Notes under the pieces: generated by a model
Seen by the model: the letters and a program-made list of their open reading frames with translations, nothing else
What the model was told of the DNA's origin: nothing
The model's database searches: none
Shown here: positions 51,184-62,245 of the stretch, piece after piece
Layout of the letters: every line of letters starts with the position of its first letter
Position numbering within the stretch: position 1 is the first letter of the stretch
NCBI GenBank assembly: GCA_034336665.1
Contig: CM067566.1
Span: 30,720,330 to 30,784,329, forward strand
Length of the DNA stretch: 64,000 bases
From: Luscinia megarhynchos
Taxonomy: Eukaryota > Chordata > Aves > Passeriformes > Turdidae
Direction of reading: 5' to 3'
Translations under genes and position numbers: made by a program

Positions 51184-53849
51184 TATACATGTCTGCTTCA
51201 AAACTCACTCTGGAAACTCAGAACTTAGTCCCTGCAAACAGTATGGATATGGCAGCACTCAGTGTGCCAAATATGAAAAGGTTACTCAGAACACAGAGTT
51301 ATGCAGCAACAGCTAAACCTGTTTGGAAAACAGGTGATTTCCTAACCACAAGTGAATTCTGGTCAATAACAGCCTTGAGTACCATATTATTTCAGGTTTA
51401 TAAGCTATGGGGTTTTTTTGATAATGTTTTTCTTATGTAAGATAGGCTAAGTAACTGCTAATGCTATCCTTCTGCAAATTCTTAAGTTGGAAAAATGTTA
51501 TTCAAAAGCTATTTATAAAACTGCATGGAATACTCTCAAGCTACTCATAATAGCTTAAAAATGTACATGAAGCAGTTCCTAAATTAATTCCTTCAAAGTA
51601 GATACTCGCTGCCTTCATTTGTCCCTCAAATTTGGTCCAAGTGAAACAGTATCTGAAAGTAGTAGCTGCACAACCACAGCAATTTTATGAAGCAGATATT
51701 TAAAATATCAATTCTGATAAGGTAAACCATTGCTATTATCTATATTCAGACATCTACCAGGCTGTCAGTGCTTGAATTCATTCATACATCACGAGTAAGT
51801 CACAGCAGAATGTGATTGCTGACTGACAGATAAAACTATTAATATCTACACATTGCACTGTGAATTAATACACAGCATTTTAGGTGATTCAGCAAATCCT
51901 TAGTAGTAACATTTATTTTTAGCATGCTCTCTTTTTCTGCATGGTTTCATTTTCTTCTTGGATCTATACTGGGCACACTTCATTTGAAAGAAATTATATG
52001 TTTCCTCATTAACAGAATAATTAAGGACCACAAATATGTTTCTGTTTATGGCAGAGATGATGTTTTGATTATGTATCCCAAAATAGAGTGAAAGCATCTG
52101 GCTGAGAGTCTCAGTACTGCTGAAGTAAAAACAGCACATTTTAAATGAATGGTTAAACAGAAGATACTTAAACTGCAAATCTGAATAACTTTAAAATATG
52201 CTGGAGCATTACAGAATTTCCTGACTACCCGTTTCCCATACAAAATTGGTAGATTGTAAAGAGTCTTAAAGGAGCATTACTACATAATACTCTTTCCAGT
52301 AGAAGTGCAACACCACGGTACATCCTATGCAAGGACTGACTTTCATATTTTATCTTGACTGCTGAAAATGCATAAATGTAGACAACAAGAAAGGTGCCTG
52401 AGTTTCACATCAAGGCTTAAGACTTAGGAGTGATGCAATTTTAAAAGTATATTCTTCCTCAATAAGGTAGGATTCTCTTTAAGACTGGTAATATTAGACA
52501 TAACTGTCAAGGCAAGCTGTCAGCAAACTCATCTATTGTAATATTAAATTTTTCCAAATCCAGTATGACAGTTGATACTTCAAGCAGACCTATTCACATG
52601 TTTAAAGCCTAACACATTCTGCAGTGTAGTTTTTCACAGTCTATATAGAATACAGCAGGTTCAAATATTTATGCCCTTATGGGCCACACACTTTCTGCAA
52701 GCTCATAGATAGGCAATGACAAAGTAACTGACTAGTCACTATATACTGTAGAAGACATGGTTTTCTGAAGATACAGTCTTTTTTACAAAGTCTGTGTTCA
52801 TAAATGTTCTAAATGTTCTAAAAATACTGAAGTTAGTTTATTCTCCTTTTTCTTTGAAGAATTGGTCCCCCAAAATTAATTAAAACACTGGCTTTTAGCT
52901 TTGGCCTGTTAAAACTTCTTTGATGGTTAGAATATATTGTCAACATACGTGGCTACTAGGAGAACAAACATCTACTTAAAAAAAACCAACTAAACTGGAT
53001 ATTTACCCATTAAGACTCACCATAAATGTTAGTGCTATTCTGAGAGTGAGCTATGAGCAACTGAAAAAGATAAGAATTTTATAATAACATATTATTTTTC
53101 TTTCTGTTTCTGACAATTAATGAGAAATAGTACCAGGTCATATCACATCAATTGCCAAACAGTGAAACATAACAGGTATCTAAAAAAATCTGTTTTATCC
53201 TTCATAATTTCTTCCCTCTCTGTAACTTCTGCCCTGATACCAGCAATCACTGTGGCAAAATCCCTTTTACCAAAATACTCTGATAGAGCTTGAGAAACAG
53301 ATAATTCATCAGGACTGGAAAGCTGCAGTTAGCCTGAGTAGAACAACTCACATGTTTTATGTAAAAAATTATATGACAGATATTAAAAAATAGCATTAAA
53401 AATTAAAAAATTATAAAACATAATGGATTTTTATACATATGAGTCTTATAATGATATTACAAAAAATTCCTCAATATTTTAAAGTTAAATGAGACTGCTA
53501 TGAAGTTTTATGCTACCAACTTGAAAGAAAATTCTGTCTTTGACCAAGAAATATTGGCCTAATCTACACCAGAATGAAAACAAACCACTGTCAGGATCAG
53601 AGGGTTTTTTTGGGTTAATGGAAAGGCTGAAAACTTCAAATTGCAGAATTAATACACAAAGTATCTCCTAGTTTAAGCAGTGAAATCTCCACAAGTATGT
53701 GGACCTCCCATATAAAACCTTTAAAATTGAAAAATACCTCTGAGATCTTCAGGTGCAACCAACAACCTAGCACCAGGTAGAAGAATTCTCACTTGCCCTG
53801 GAAATCAAGTCAAACAACTCAAACCATGAGTATTTTGCAAGCTATCAGT
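51184..53849. other. Unique AT-rich DNA between two LTR elements
   Basis: No gene or repeat recognised, and no retroviral gag, pol or env similarity. The two flanking LTR-like elements differ in sequence, so this is not the inside of a provirus. Confidence 0.55.
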
Positions 53850-54532
53850 GGCGGGCTGAGAGGGAATGTCATGTGCTGCTTTGCTGCTGAATTATGCTAA
53901 AACCAGACTGGTTCATCAGCCTCGAATTAAATCCTAATAGTAAGACAAAGATGTGGTAGATAAGCTGCTAAACTGACCTGTAGACATGACTGGCAGTCTT
54001 ATCTTCTCACATTATAAAAGCCCAGTCCACTTTCATGTGCTAGACGCCTCTAACACATTCCTTCTTGGACAGTGTGTATGAAGTTTCCTCTCTTGATGTG
54101 GGAACATCCCTCAAGGATACCCCATGACACTGAGTGAAAGATCAGCCCATGAGCATTGGTAGGGGTGAGTTACATCAATCTGTTCTTAATAATTGTTTCT
54201 TTTTGCTAGCTTAATATAATTGCTTTGATGTAATTTCTTCACTATAGTACTCTATAATATATGCTTCTAGCAATTTTAGCTTTTATGCTGTGTAGTAAAT
54301 AATTCTGTTTAAAACTTTTTGTCTGATCATTTGTCATAGTAAATAATTCATTTTATATAAATATATCTGATTCACCTTCTTTAATCTTGCAGGCCAAAGT
54401 TATTTAAGCTGTTAACAGTCTGAAACTGAGATTGGATCTAGCTGCCCCTAGGCTCCTCTCTGACAAGGAGTTTGGAACATGGGGGATTCTCATGGGTCTC
54501 ATGGCTCTACCGCAGGGCTTCTATAATAAACT
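53850..54532 (+). mobile_element. LTR-like ERV relic with TATA box and splice-donor-like site
   Basis: A segment with the layout of a retroviral LTR and leader. A possible tgtcatg start lies at 53867. A strong tataaaa box at 54013-54019 is followed by a block ending ctagacgcctc, as in a cap-site region. A consensus-like splice donor, gtgagt at 54165-54170, comes next, then a long A/T-rich stretch and a less AT-rich block (aagctgttaacagtctgaaa). An aataaa signal lies at 54525-54530. I recall similar sequence in passerine ERV LTRs but cannot name the family, and neither end is certain. No coding part of a provirus follows; a CR1 fragment starts about 10 bases beyond. The alternative is a promoter-bearing non-viral sequence. 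Confidence 0.45.
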
Positions 54533-54540
54533 TTGTCCAA

Positions 54541-54770
54541 AAGTCCCACCATCACCAGTGACACACCACTACTATGCTTACCACTAACCGTGTCCTCAAG
54601 TGCCATATCCTCACTTTTTTAGAGCATTTCCAGGGACAGTGACTCCACCACTTCCCTGGGCAGTCTTGCAATGCCTGATAACCCTTTCTGTGGATAAATT
54701 TTTCCTAATATCTATCAAAACCTCGCCTGGTGCAATGTGAGGCCATTTGCTCTCATCCTGTCCATAAGGG
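54541..54770 (-). mobile_element. CR1 LINE 3' fragment, different subfamily
   Basis: The plus strand shows the inverted 3' region of a CR1 whose landmarks differ from the other copies: accactaaccgtgtcctcaa, gtgccatatcc, ccagggacagtgactccacc, cacttccctgggcag, caatgcctgataaccctttc, ttcctaatatctatcaaaac and ctggtgcaatgtgaggccat. These correspond to a CR1 subfamily with a ggtgactcc motif instead of the ggggcatcc motif of the others. It has no terminal octamer at the left end and fades after the ctcatcctgtcc block, so both ends are eroded. Confidence 0.85.
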
Positions 54771-55306
54771 GCACAAAGCACTTTTGTTTTGCCTACAAAT
54801 GCTACAGGTCTAGGACCAAAGTATGTATTTTCACTCATCATGAGATGACCCAGCACAACCAATCCTCAAAACAATAAGTAATTGCTGGTATCACCTTTCT
54901 AATCCAGACCCACAAATCTTCAGTAATCCAAATGAGAAGTTCAAATTGAAATCCAAAATCGTGTCAGTCACTGCTGATTTATTTCAATGGGGAAGAGACT
55001 TTGAAAAAACGGCCCTGAAGGCAAAAAGCCCAGAAGTCTGCTCTTCTGTGGCCTGAAGCCAAAAAATTTTTGTCAAAAATCCTTGTGAAATAAAATAAAA
55101 AATTTAAATAGGAATGAATGCTTTTTATGAAACTGATTAAAGAAAGATAGTTGCATTTTTGGTGGCAGAAACTCCCTTTATCTAGCAGCTTTTCATGAGA
55201 TGTGAGGCAATTTCATATGACCTTTTTCAGAAATGATTAAGAAATGTCAGCTTCACTTTGTGTCATATGCAAAACTAAAACTGAGATGGCATTTTAACCT
55301 GTGAGA

Positions 55307-55337
55307 CAAAAAAAAGAAAAAGAAAAGAAAAAAAGAG
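55307..55337. repeat. Purine-rich (AAAAG)n tract
   Basis: A and G only, in loose aaaag units, ending in gagaga. Confidence 0.85.
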
Positions 55338-58300
55338 AGATAAGAAAATAGGATAACATTCTGGTGATTTTCAATGTCTTGAAAACTGGAGACAAACAGT
55401 GCTTTATCAATTGGGATTTGAGTAAAGCAAGCTGTAAACAATGTTAGTGCTCTCTTCCCTTCAAAACAGAAGTCAACAAAATATGCCAAGATTTAGGATT
55501 CTTAAACATTTTAATTACAAATAATAATACAAAATTTTAAATAAGACTTCTATCAGTTGCATTATATATTTTGTTTCCTGAGGCCATAAGTGAGGTATAT
55601 GAGCCCATATAACTCACTTATGTTTCTCAGATTGGGGTCCTTATTCTTATTTTCTCCCTGTGAAAAAAGAGAAAGTTCCTTACCATTCACTTGCCTCCCA
55701 GAACTCAGGATGTAAGGAGAAAGTGGAAGCCAGGATTAGGCTCCTGACAAAGCCCTGGGAGATCTGCCATGAAAGCTTGAGGCTAATTTCCAAACAATTC
55801 TTTGGTTTGGGTCAGAGCACATAACAGTCCCTCCCCAGATGCCTGAAACTAGATTTACAGTTTTCACTCTGAATGATGCACCAACATACTTTCCCAGCTG
55901 CAAGGCAACAAAAAGGAAAGAAGATAAAATAAAAACTGTGTCTTGCAACAGTTCCTCGGTTTTATTCAGCATAGAATATTATAGTGCTAACAAGTCTGTG
56001 GTACTGAAAAATTACATTTCCTTAAAGTACTGCAAACCCTCAAGATATCACCAAGTGTCACATTATTTAGTGGTGGGAAAGGTAGAGTTAAATAATTTAA
56101 AAACACAACAAGAAATATTTAATTCTTATTCTTTTACTTATAGACAAAAGTCTGAAAATGTGATCTCTGATGGCTCAAGAAGTCACGGCAAAGAAAATAT
56201 ACCATTTGAAGTTCATGACATTTATAAAGACCTGAGTCATGATTTCTGTCTGCTTGAAGTTGACAGTTATTTATTTAGTCAGCATAAGTATGAGAAATGG
56301 TAGTATAAATAGAACACAGTTGTTTCACTGTTATCATATGGCGTTTTAAAGGGATAAAAAGTGATTGACAGTCTCGCATTCTGTCTACATATCAAAGGCC
56401 TTTTCTTTCATTCAGCAAAAAAACCCTTTAATCAAGACCCCATCTGGAGAAGTAAGGGTGCACAGATATGTGTGTTTCACAACCTGTATACCAAAGTATT
56501 GTGATCTCACAAAGTGCTGTGACACCATCATGGCTCTGGATTAGGCTGTGTCTGTGCCTCTTTTAAATCAAGCTCTTTTTTGTTGGCTGTCTCCATCTCA
56601 TGGAACAAGAAAAAACCTCCATGTCCTCAGGGGACCACACCCCAGGGCACAGGATGAAAATGCAAGATATCCCTGGGACTTGTCTTTTTCTCCCACTCCT
56701 CTAGGAATAGCTTGTCTTACCCAGCATATCACAGTCCACCACTGACCCTGCAGCATTTTTCTGGGGAATAGATTGCTACCAATGGTGGATGGGAGAGGGG
56801 GATGTGAGATTGGCTTTGCTTTGAACGTCTCTGCTTCCATGAAAACTCCAGAAATTATATATTCATTCTAACTCAAGAGGACATAGGGACAGCATCTTGT
56901 AGATGATCCAGAGGGAAGCAGTCAGCACAAAACACTGAAACAACAGTCAGAACAAGTTCATAGCACCAAACTGCACGAATGCATTTAGGGCCTGTCTGTA
57001 AACAGTCCTTGCACTTTCTCTAGTCTTTAGTGAAATTTCTGCAGATATTTGAAGTCTTGGATGGCTTTTCCTATGGAAATTAGCAGTACTCTTCTCAAAA
57101 AATGCACGTTTACTGATCATGGGGTTTTATAGAGGTGCTGTAATATTTTTCAGCTGATTGTACTTTCTATCCATTAAGCAAAGTATTAGCCACATTTAGT
57201 CCCCTGTCCAAATGGTGTTTATGCTTCTGGGGGAAGAGGCAAGTTAAAATTTCATTCCTTATGGGACATAAATGTTTGTTTTTTGCCTAAAGAACCATAA
57301 CATGGTCACAAAACAGATGAAAGCTGCAGAAATAAAAGCAGTATTAAAAGCGTGCAGTTTAAAAGTCTACCTAGGTAACCTCACAAACATTTTTAATGGA
57401 TGGGATTGTGATCTGAAAAAATAGGATTTGAACACAAACCTGAAAAGGTCATGCCTGTTTGTAAAACTAGAAGTAACAAGTGTGATTCCCTGAATTATAT
57501 CTACATCCATACAAAATTTAAAAATCTGAGGCAGAGATTTCTTATTGATGTGGGAACTTTGTGCAAACAACTTAGTCTTGTAAATGGCTGCAAAAAATGC
57601 TTCTAATTCTTTGCTCAAAATATTGGAATATGCCTGGATTCTAAAGAAAAAAACATTAGGTTAATTCAGAAAAATGTCCTCCTTTTCATAAACACAGGAC
57701 CATATGATTTGAAATTTGGGAGAATGCGGGGGGATTTTTGAAGACTTAGAAAAAAGAAATTCAGGAACTGTAATAGTGGGATTTTTTTTCCACATAAAAT
57801 GCAACTTTTAGCAACTAGTAACTTCTAAAATCAGCTCATAATCAAGGCACTCTTGAGCCATACCTATAATCTGCCACAAGTGCATCTCTATGAACACTTC
57901 AGCCCACAGCAACAACACTGACCCATATAAATTGAATTTCCCAGTTGTTCCTGTTTACAATATTTTAGGTCACATTGCAGAACAGACAAATTACAAGGAA
58001 GTAGATGTTTTCCAGATGAAATGAAGCTGGAGGGTGCACCCCAGGAGCAAACCAAATGCTCTCCAACCACTAAGGGTCATATTCATGGGGAAAGAGCTAG
58101 ATTGAAGAAGGCTTACCTGTAAAACAAAATTTTAGGTTCTCAGAACAGAGCCCTTCTGAAAATTTATGCTTATTGAGTTGCATCATCTATTAATATGAAA
58201 ATAAGCCTGTGAACAGCAGTCACTATAAGACTTAGGGACAGTCCTCTAGACTCATTACTGGCTAGAGAACTCTCCAGTACTAAAATCAGACATGATTATC

Positions 58301-59617
58301 ATGAGATGGAACAAGCATCTTCTGTGTTGAAGAACTGGCTACATTACCTAAATTATAGATAATAAATAGTTGTTAAGGGAAAAAAATCTTTTCAAATTCT
58401 AACAAAAAAGAAGCAACATGAAATACCCTTTTCTGAGTAGGAAAATAGGATTCCCATGAATATTTTTCACTGCAAACCAGTTAGAGTCTATCTGGAAGGA
58501 GATGTAATAGACATGTTTTCTTCTGTAGAAGAAATGAAGGTGAGAATAGGAGCATTTGTCTTGTCAAATTCATTTACTAACAAAGTACAAATTGGGGGAC
58601 TAAGAAAACTACAGCCTGCTTTTTTTTTTTTTATAAAATCTGTAAATATTTTTTTATTTTTATGTGCCTTCTGCTTGTGAGTCTTTAGGTAGTATTTGCC
58701 TTACATTTCCAGCTTTTCTATGTTTAGACTCTTTATTCAACCATTCATTTATTTTCAAATGACAGTGGATATCATGTAATTAACCAATATTAGGAGCTGT
58801 AATTTTACAAAATGGAAGCAGAAGTACAAATTCAAGTACTGTCAGTGTGTCTCATTATACTGTGCCAAAGAGCAGTCACATGCTGTGGCACCTCTAAAAC
58901 ATGAGTTGGGTGTGTTGGCTCTGACAAAACTTTACAACACCCACGCATTTCACTCTAAAATAAAATTAGTACCTTATATGAGGTGCTTGTTATCAGGACA
59001 TATTCTAAAAAAAGAACACACTCATGGGTATCCTAAAACAGAATACTGTCAACTGAACAGTATTTCACAGAATATGTGCATAATTTTAGTAATGGTATGC
59101 AAAAGCAAATATTTGGCAAACAGTTTCTTTGATGGCTCACTCCTAACTTGGAAATATGCAGCCTAGGTCTGCATCTGACATCTCTATGCACAGCAGCAGG
59201 AATTCTAAAGACTGTGTCATTTTCAGCTGTTTGTGAAGAGCAAGCACCAACTTTAAAAGCTACAGTCAGCCATATTTAAGTTAATAACCCATCATTGGTT
59301 TTATTTTAAATGAGTTGATTCCAGAAATTGGTGCTTGATCTAATGCAAATTGCAAGATCACAATATTCCCAAGAACCAGGAAATCTCATCCTTCTTTTCA
59401 CTCTTCAAAACTCGAGGGAATCCTGGAAATCAAACATTTTCTAGTTAATATAAGGAAGTATTTATTCCATAAGTAGGAAATATAACCTGAATAAGGGGGC
59501 ATTACTGCAGAGTATTCCAGCCATGAACACAGTACCACCTCAGGATTTCAACTGTATCCTGAGGTGAGGGAGATTGGTCTTTTAACTTAGCAGGAAATGA
59601 GTGAACAAAAGACTGGG

Positions 59618-59644
59618 AAAAAAAAACCAAAAAAACAAACAAAG
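59618..59644. repeat. A/C-rich low-complexity tract
   Basis: Short A-rich tract with a few caaa units; the third of this kind in the window. Confidence 0.7.
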
Positions 59645-60369
59645 TCAAAATAAAATTCTTTGAGAACAGCACTGTATAAATAGAGCCCGTAAGAGATCAA
59701 TCACAAAAACAGTGCAAAGAGTGACTCTCCTGAAGAAAAGACATTACTTTGTTTCAGACATGTTAGAGATACCAAAGTTTCAAAACTGGCATTTCAGAAG
59801 TATTTCTTAAATTCTTTGAAATGCATCATCTGCATCTAAAAAGGAGAAGAATTCTTTGAGAAAATATGAAAAATGAATTTTTTGTGGTCTTGAGTGTCAA
59901 CTTATGCTTGATATAACAGAGCTTTGCATTCTTATAAAGGCCACAAAGAATATTTTTGGTAACATAGGAAAATAATTTTTAAAAAATCTGATAAACACAT
60001 TGAGTAATTCAATGGTCAGGCAGTTATTGAATGAGGCTAACTAGACTTAAAAGATTTAACTTTTATGACAAGTGTATTTCTTGTGAAAGTTGAAATCAAT
60101 TTAAAATCTCTTAAAACAACTGCTTAAGCACCCCAGGTTAATACAAATATGTTCTTTTCAAAGTCTGATGAGGCAACTTCTAATGTTCTGCTGTTTGAAT
60201 AGGTAAGAAAATGAACTGCACGTACTAGAGACAATTCATGCAAATACTCTGTGTGTCTATTTCAGCTAAATTATTTTGTTACAATTTTCACTACATATAG
60301 ATTTCATCTTAGTTTTCTAACTCTTACTCAAGCATTTTTTACAGGGTTAAATATGGCCTTTCAGTTTTG

Positions 60370-60900
60370 AAACTTCATTTTATTGTAAACCTTTATGGCT
60401 CCATGTGGCTCATATTAAATTTGCTGCCTGTGTAGTCTGCAAATAATTTCTTATTGTTAATGTTAATTTATATTTTAAAATAATCAGTGAATAAAAAGGT
60501 TGCGAGCTCAACATGTTTCATACCCTAGCAACTGGGTTAATGAATTTCAGAGAGCTGCATCCGTCCCTTTTGGCCCAGCTGACAGACCAAGCATGTTCTG
60601 TTCTCTCCTACCCAGAAGCACTGAGTGCTTTGAAATAGCTTGTTTTGTTCTCTAAGTTTAGAATAAAAGCAAACTCCAGGAAAACAATTAGCTTGGAACA
60701 GGTCGTGTGTATGTTTAAAAATACTGTTTATTGACAAACTGCAAAATGAAACTGTTGTTATGTGCCTTGGCCAAGTAGTACTAAGAGGCATATAAAACAG
60801 ACAATTTGGTAAATCGTGTTTAGCTATAATAGAAAAGTTGTCATACGTGAATGATGAAGTGGTAGTACCAGAAATATTATCATACTTTACTTTTAAGCAG
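60370..60900. promoter_or_regulatory. Candidate conserved non-coding segment with RFX-like half-site
   Basis: Unique sequence with cccctagcaac-type RFX half-site text (ccctagcaac at 60523-60532), a cagctgacag that joins an E-box to a MEIS/TGIF-like site (about 60577-60586), and several AT-rich homeodomain cores. It is less AT-rich than its flanks in the centre. The texture resembles a vertebrate conserved element, and a 138-codon minus-strand frame overlaps part of it, but nothing here proves either function. Confidence 0.2.
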
Positions 60901-62200
60901 GGTAAAATAATTATTGACTTTGAAAACAGCAAGATGTAATGGCTTTTTAACATTTTGAAGAAGTAGCAATGAGTGATGCAAAATTAGAGCTGACCCAATA
61001 GCAAATGTTAAAATTACTAGTAAATTAAAAGAGTTAACTTACAAAGTGACTAAATAATATTAAAATGCAGAATAGAAGTATGGATGCACAAATCTTCATT
61101 TACAAGGATTAATGCTTTTTAGCAGTTTTGCTATGAACCCTTTCTATTCCATCAGAAAGACCAATGTAAAAATCATGTTTTCTATATAAAAATGATTCTC
61201 AGATTGAATTTCTGATTGGAAAGAAACATATGTAAAAGCTAAGAAATGTTTGTGCAATGTTGAAAGCTCAAGATTATTGTGCTTCTCTAGAATGGAAAAA
61301 GTAGATGCATCTGGACTTATAATACAGGCTAGTGTCCCTAGCTGCAGGTGATGACAATTACCTGGATATATATTCAAAGCTCTGTGCTTTCCAAAAGGCA
61401 ACAAATGCCTGTCTCTAAACACAGTGGTTAAAATTCCATCCTGTGATGCGAGAGACCCTGTTCCAAATCATATACCTTCACTACCTTGTTCATCCAAAAA
61501 CAGGATTCCTCAGTAATTTTCATTTCCTCATTTAATGACCTTAACTTTATAAGGAACTCTTCAGGTAGAACATAAAAATTGATAAAATGGACAGCCTTAG
61601 GTATTTGATCCTGACTATTCCCACAGCAAATTGTGAAACATTTGTTTAAAAACACTCAGATTCATAAAAGGATAACAGCAATCTCTGTAAGAATTTAAAG
61701 GTCAGGGAAAGCCTGCATGCCTTTTGGAATCCTGACACTTGTTCAAGAACATTAGCAAACATGACATTAAAGAGTCATGTATGACAGCACTGTCATCTTT
61801 AAAACTTCAAAACATGTATTTCAGAGATTTTTACAATTATTCACAAATGTCAGATGGCAGAATTTCCCAAATGTTTTTCCATAATTAGCTACTTTTCTCC
61901 ACCATTAGGGAAGAAGAATCAACTGGGTAATTACAAAAACTGTATAGCCCTTGGTCCTGTCACATGAACACTTATCAACTATTTCATGCATATTGTTTCA
62001 CTGAAATCTGTTTCAATGTCCTGGACATCACTGTGCTTCAGTTAACAAAGCAGGAACACTTGGAAATGCATTCAGTTCATGAATTCTGGAATGATACATA
62101 TGTGACCAGATGTCCACTACAAAGGTACAAATGCCCTAACAAGTTTTGCAAATAAATTAGAGAGTTATTCTAGGTTTTAGACACCGCTCTATTCACTACA

Positions 62201-62245
62201 GATCATGGTGATCATGATTAATGTAAGAGATCATGGTGATCTCTT
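62201..62245. repeat. Direct repeat plus perfect hairpin of GATCATGGTGATC
   Basis: gatcatggtgatc occurs at 62201-62213 and again at 62229-62241. The second copy is the centre of a hairpin with perfect 9-bp arms (aagagatca and tgatctctt, 62225-62245) around a 3-base tgg loop. Not part of a recognised element. Confidence 0.9.

Noticed and set aside
51184..53849. Internal region of a provirus between two LTRs
   Set aside because: The flanking LTR-like elements are unrelated in sequence and the interval shows no gag, pol or env similarity.
55839..56303. 154-codon plus-strand open frame
   Set aside because: No domain, signal or codon pattern recognised; a frame of this length is plausible by chance across 64 kb of six frames.
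60537..60953. 138-codon minus-strand open frame
   Set aside because: No recognisable domain; length within chance expectation. Kept only as context for the motif-rich segment.
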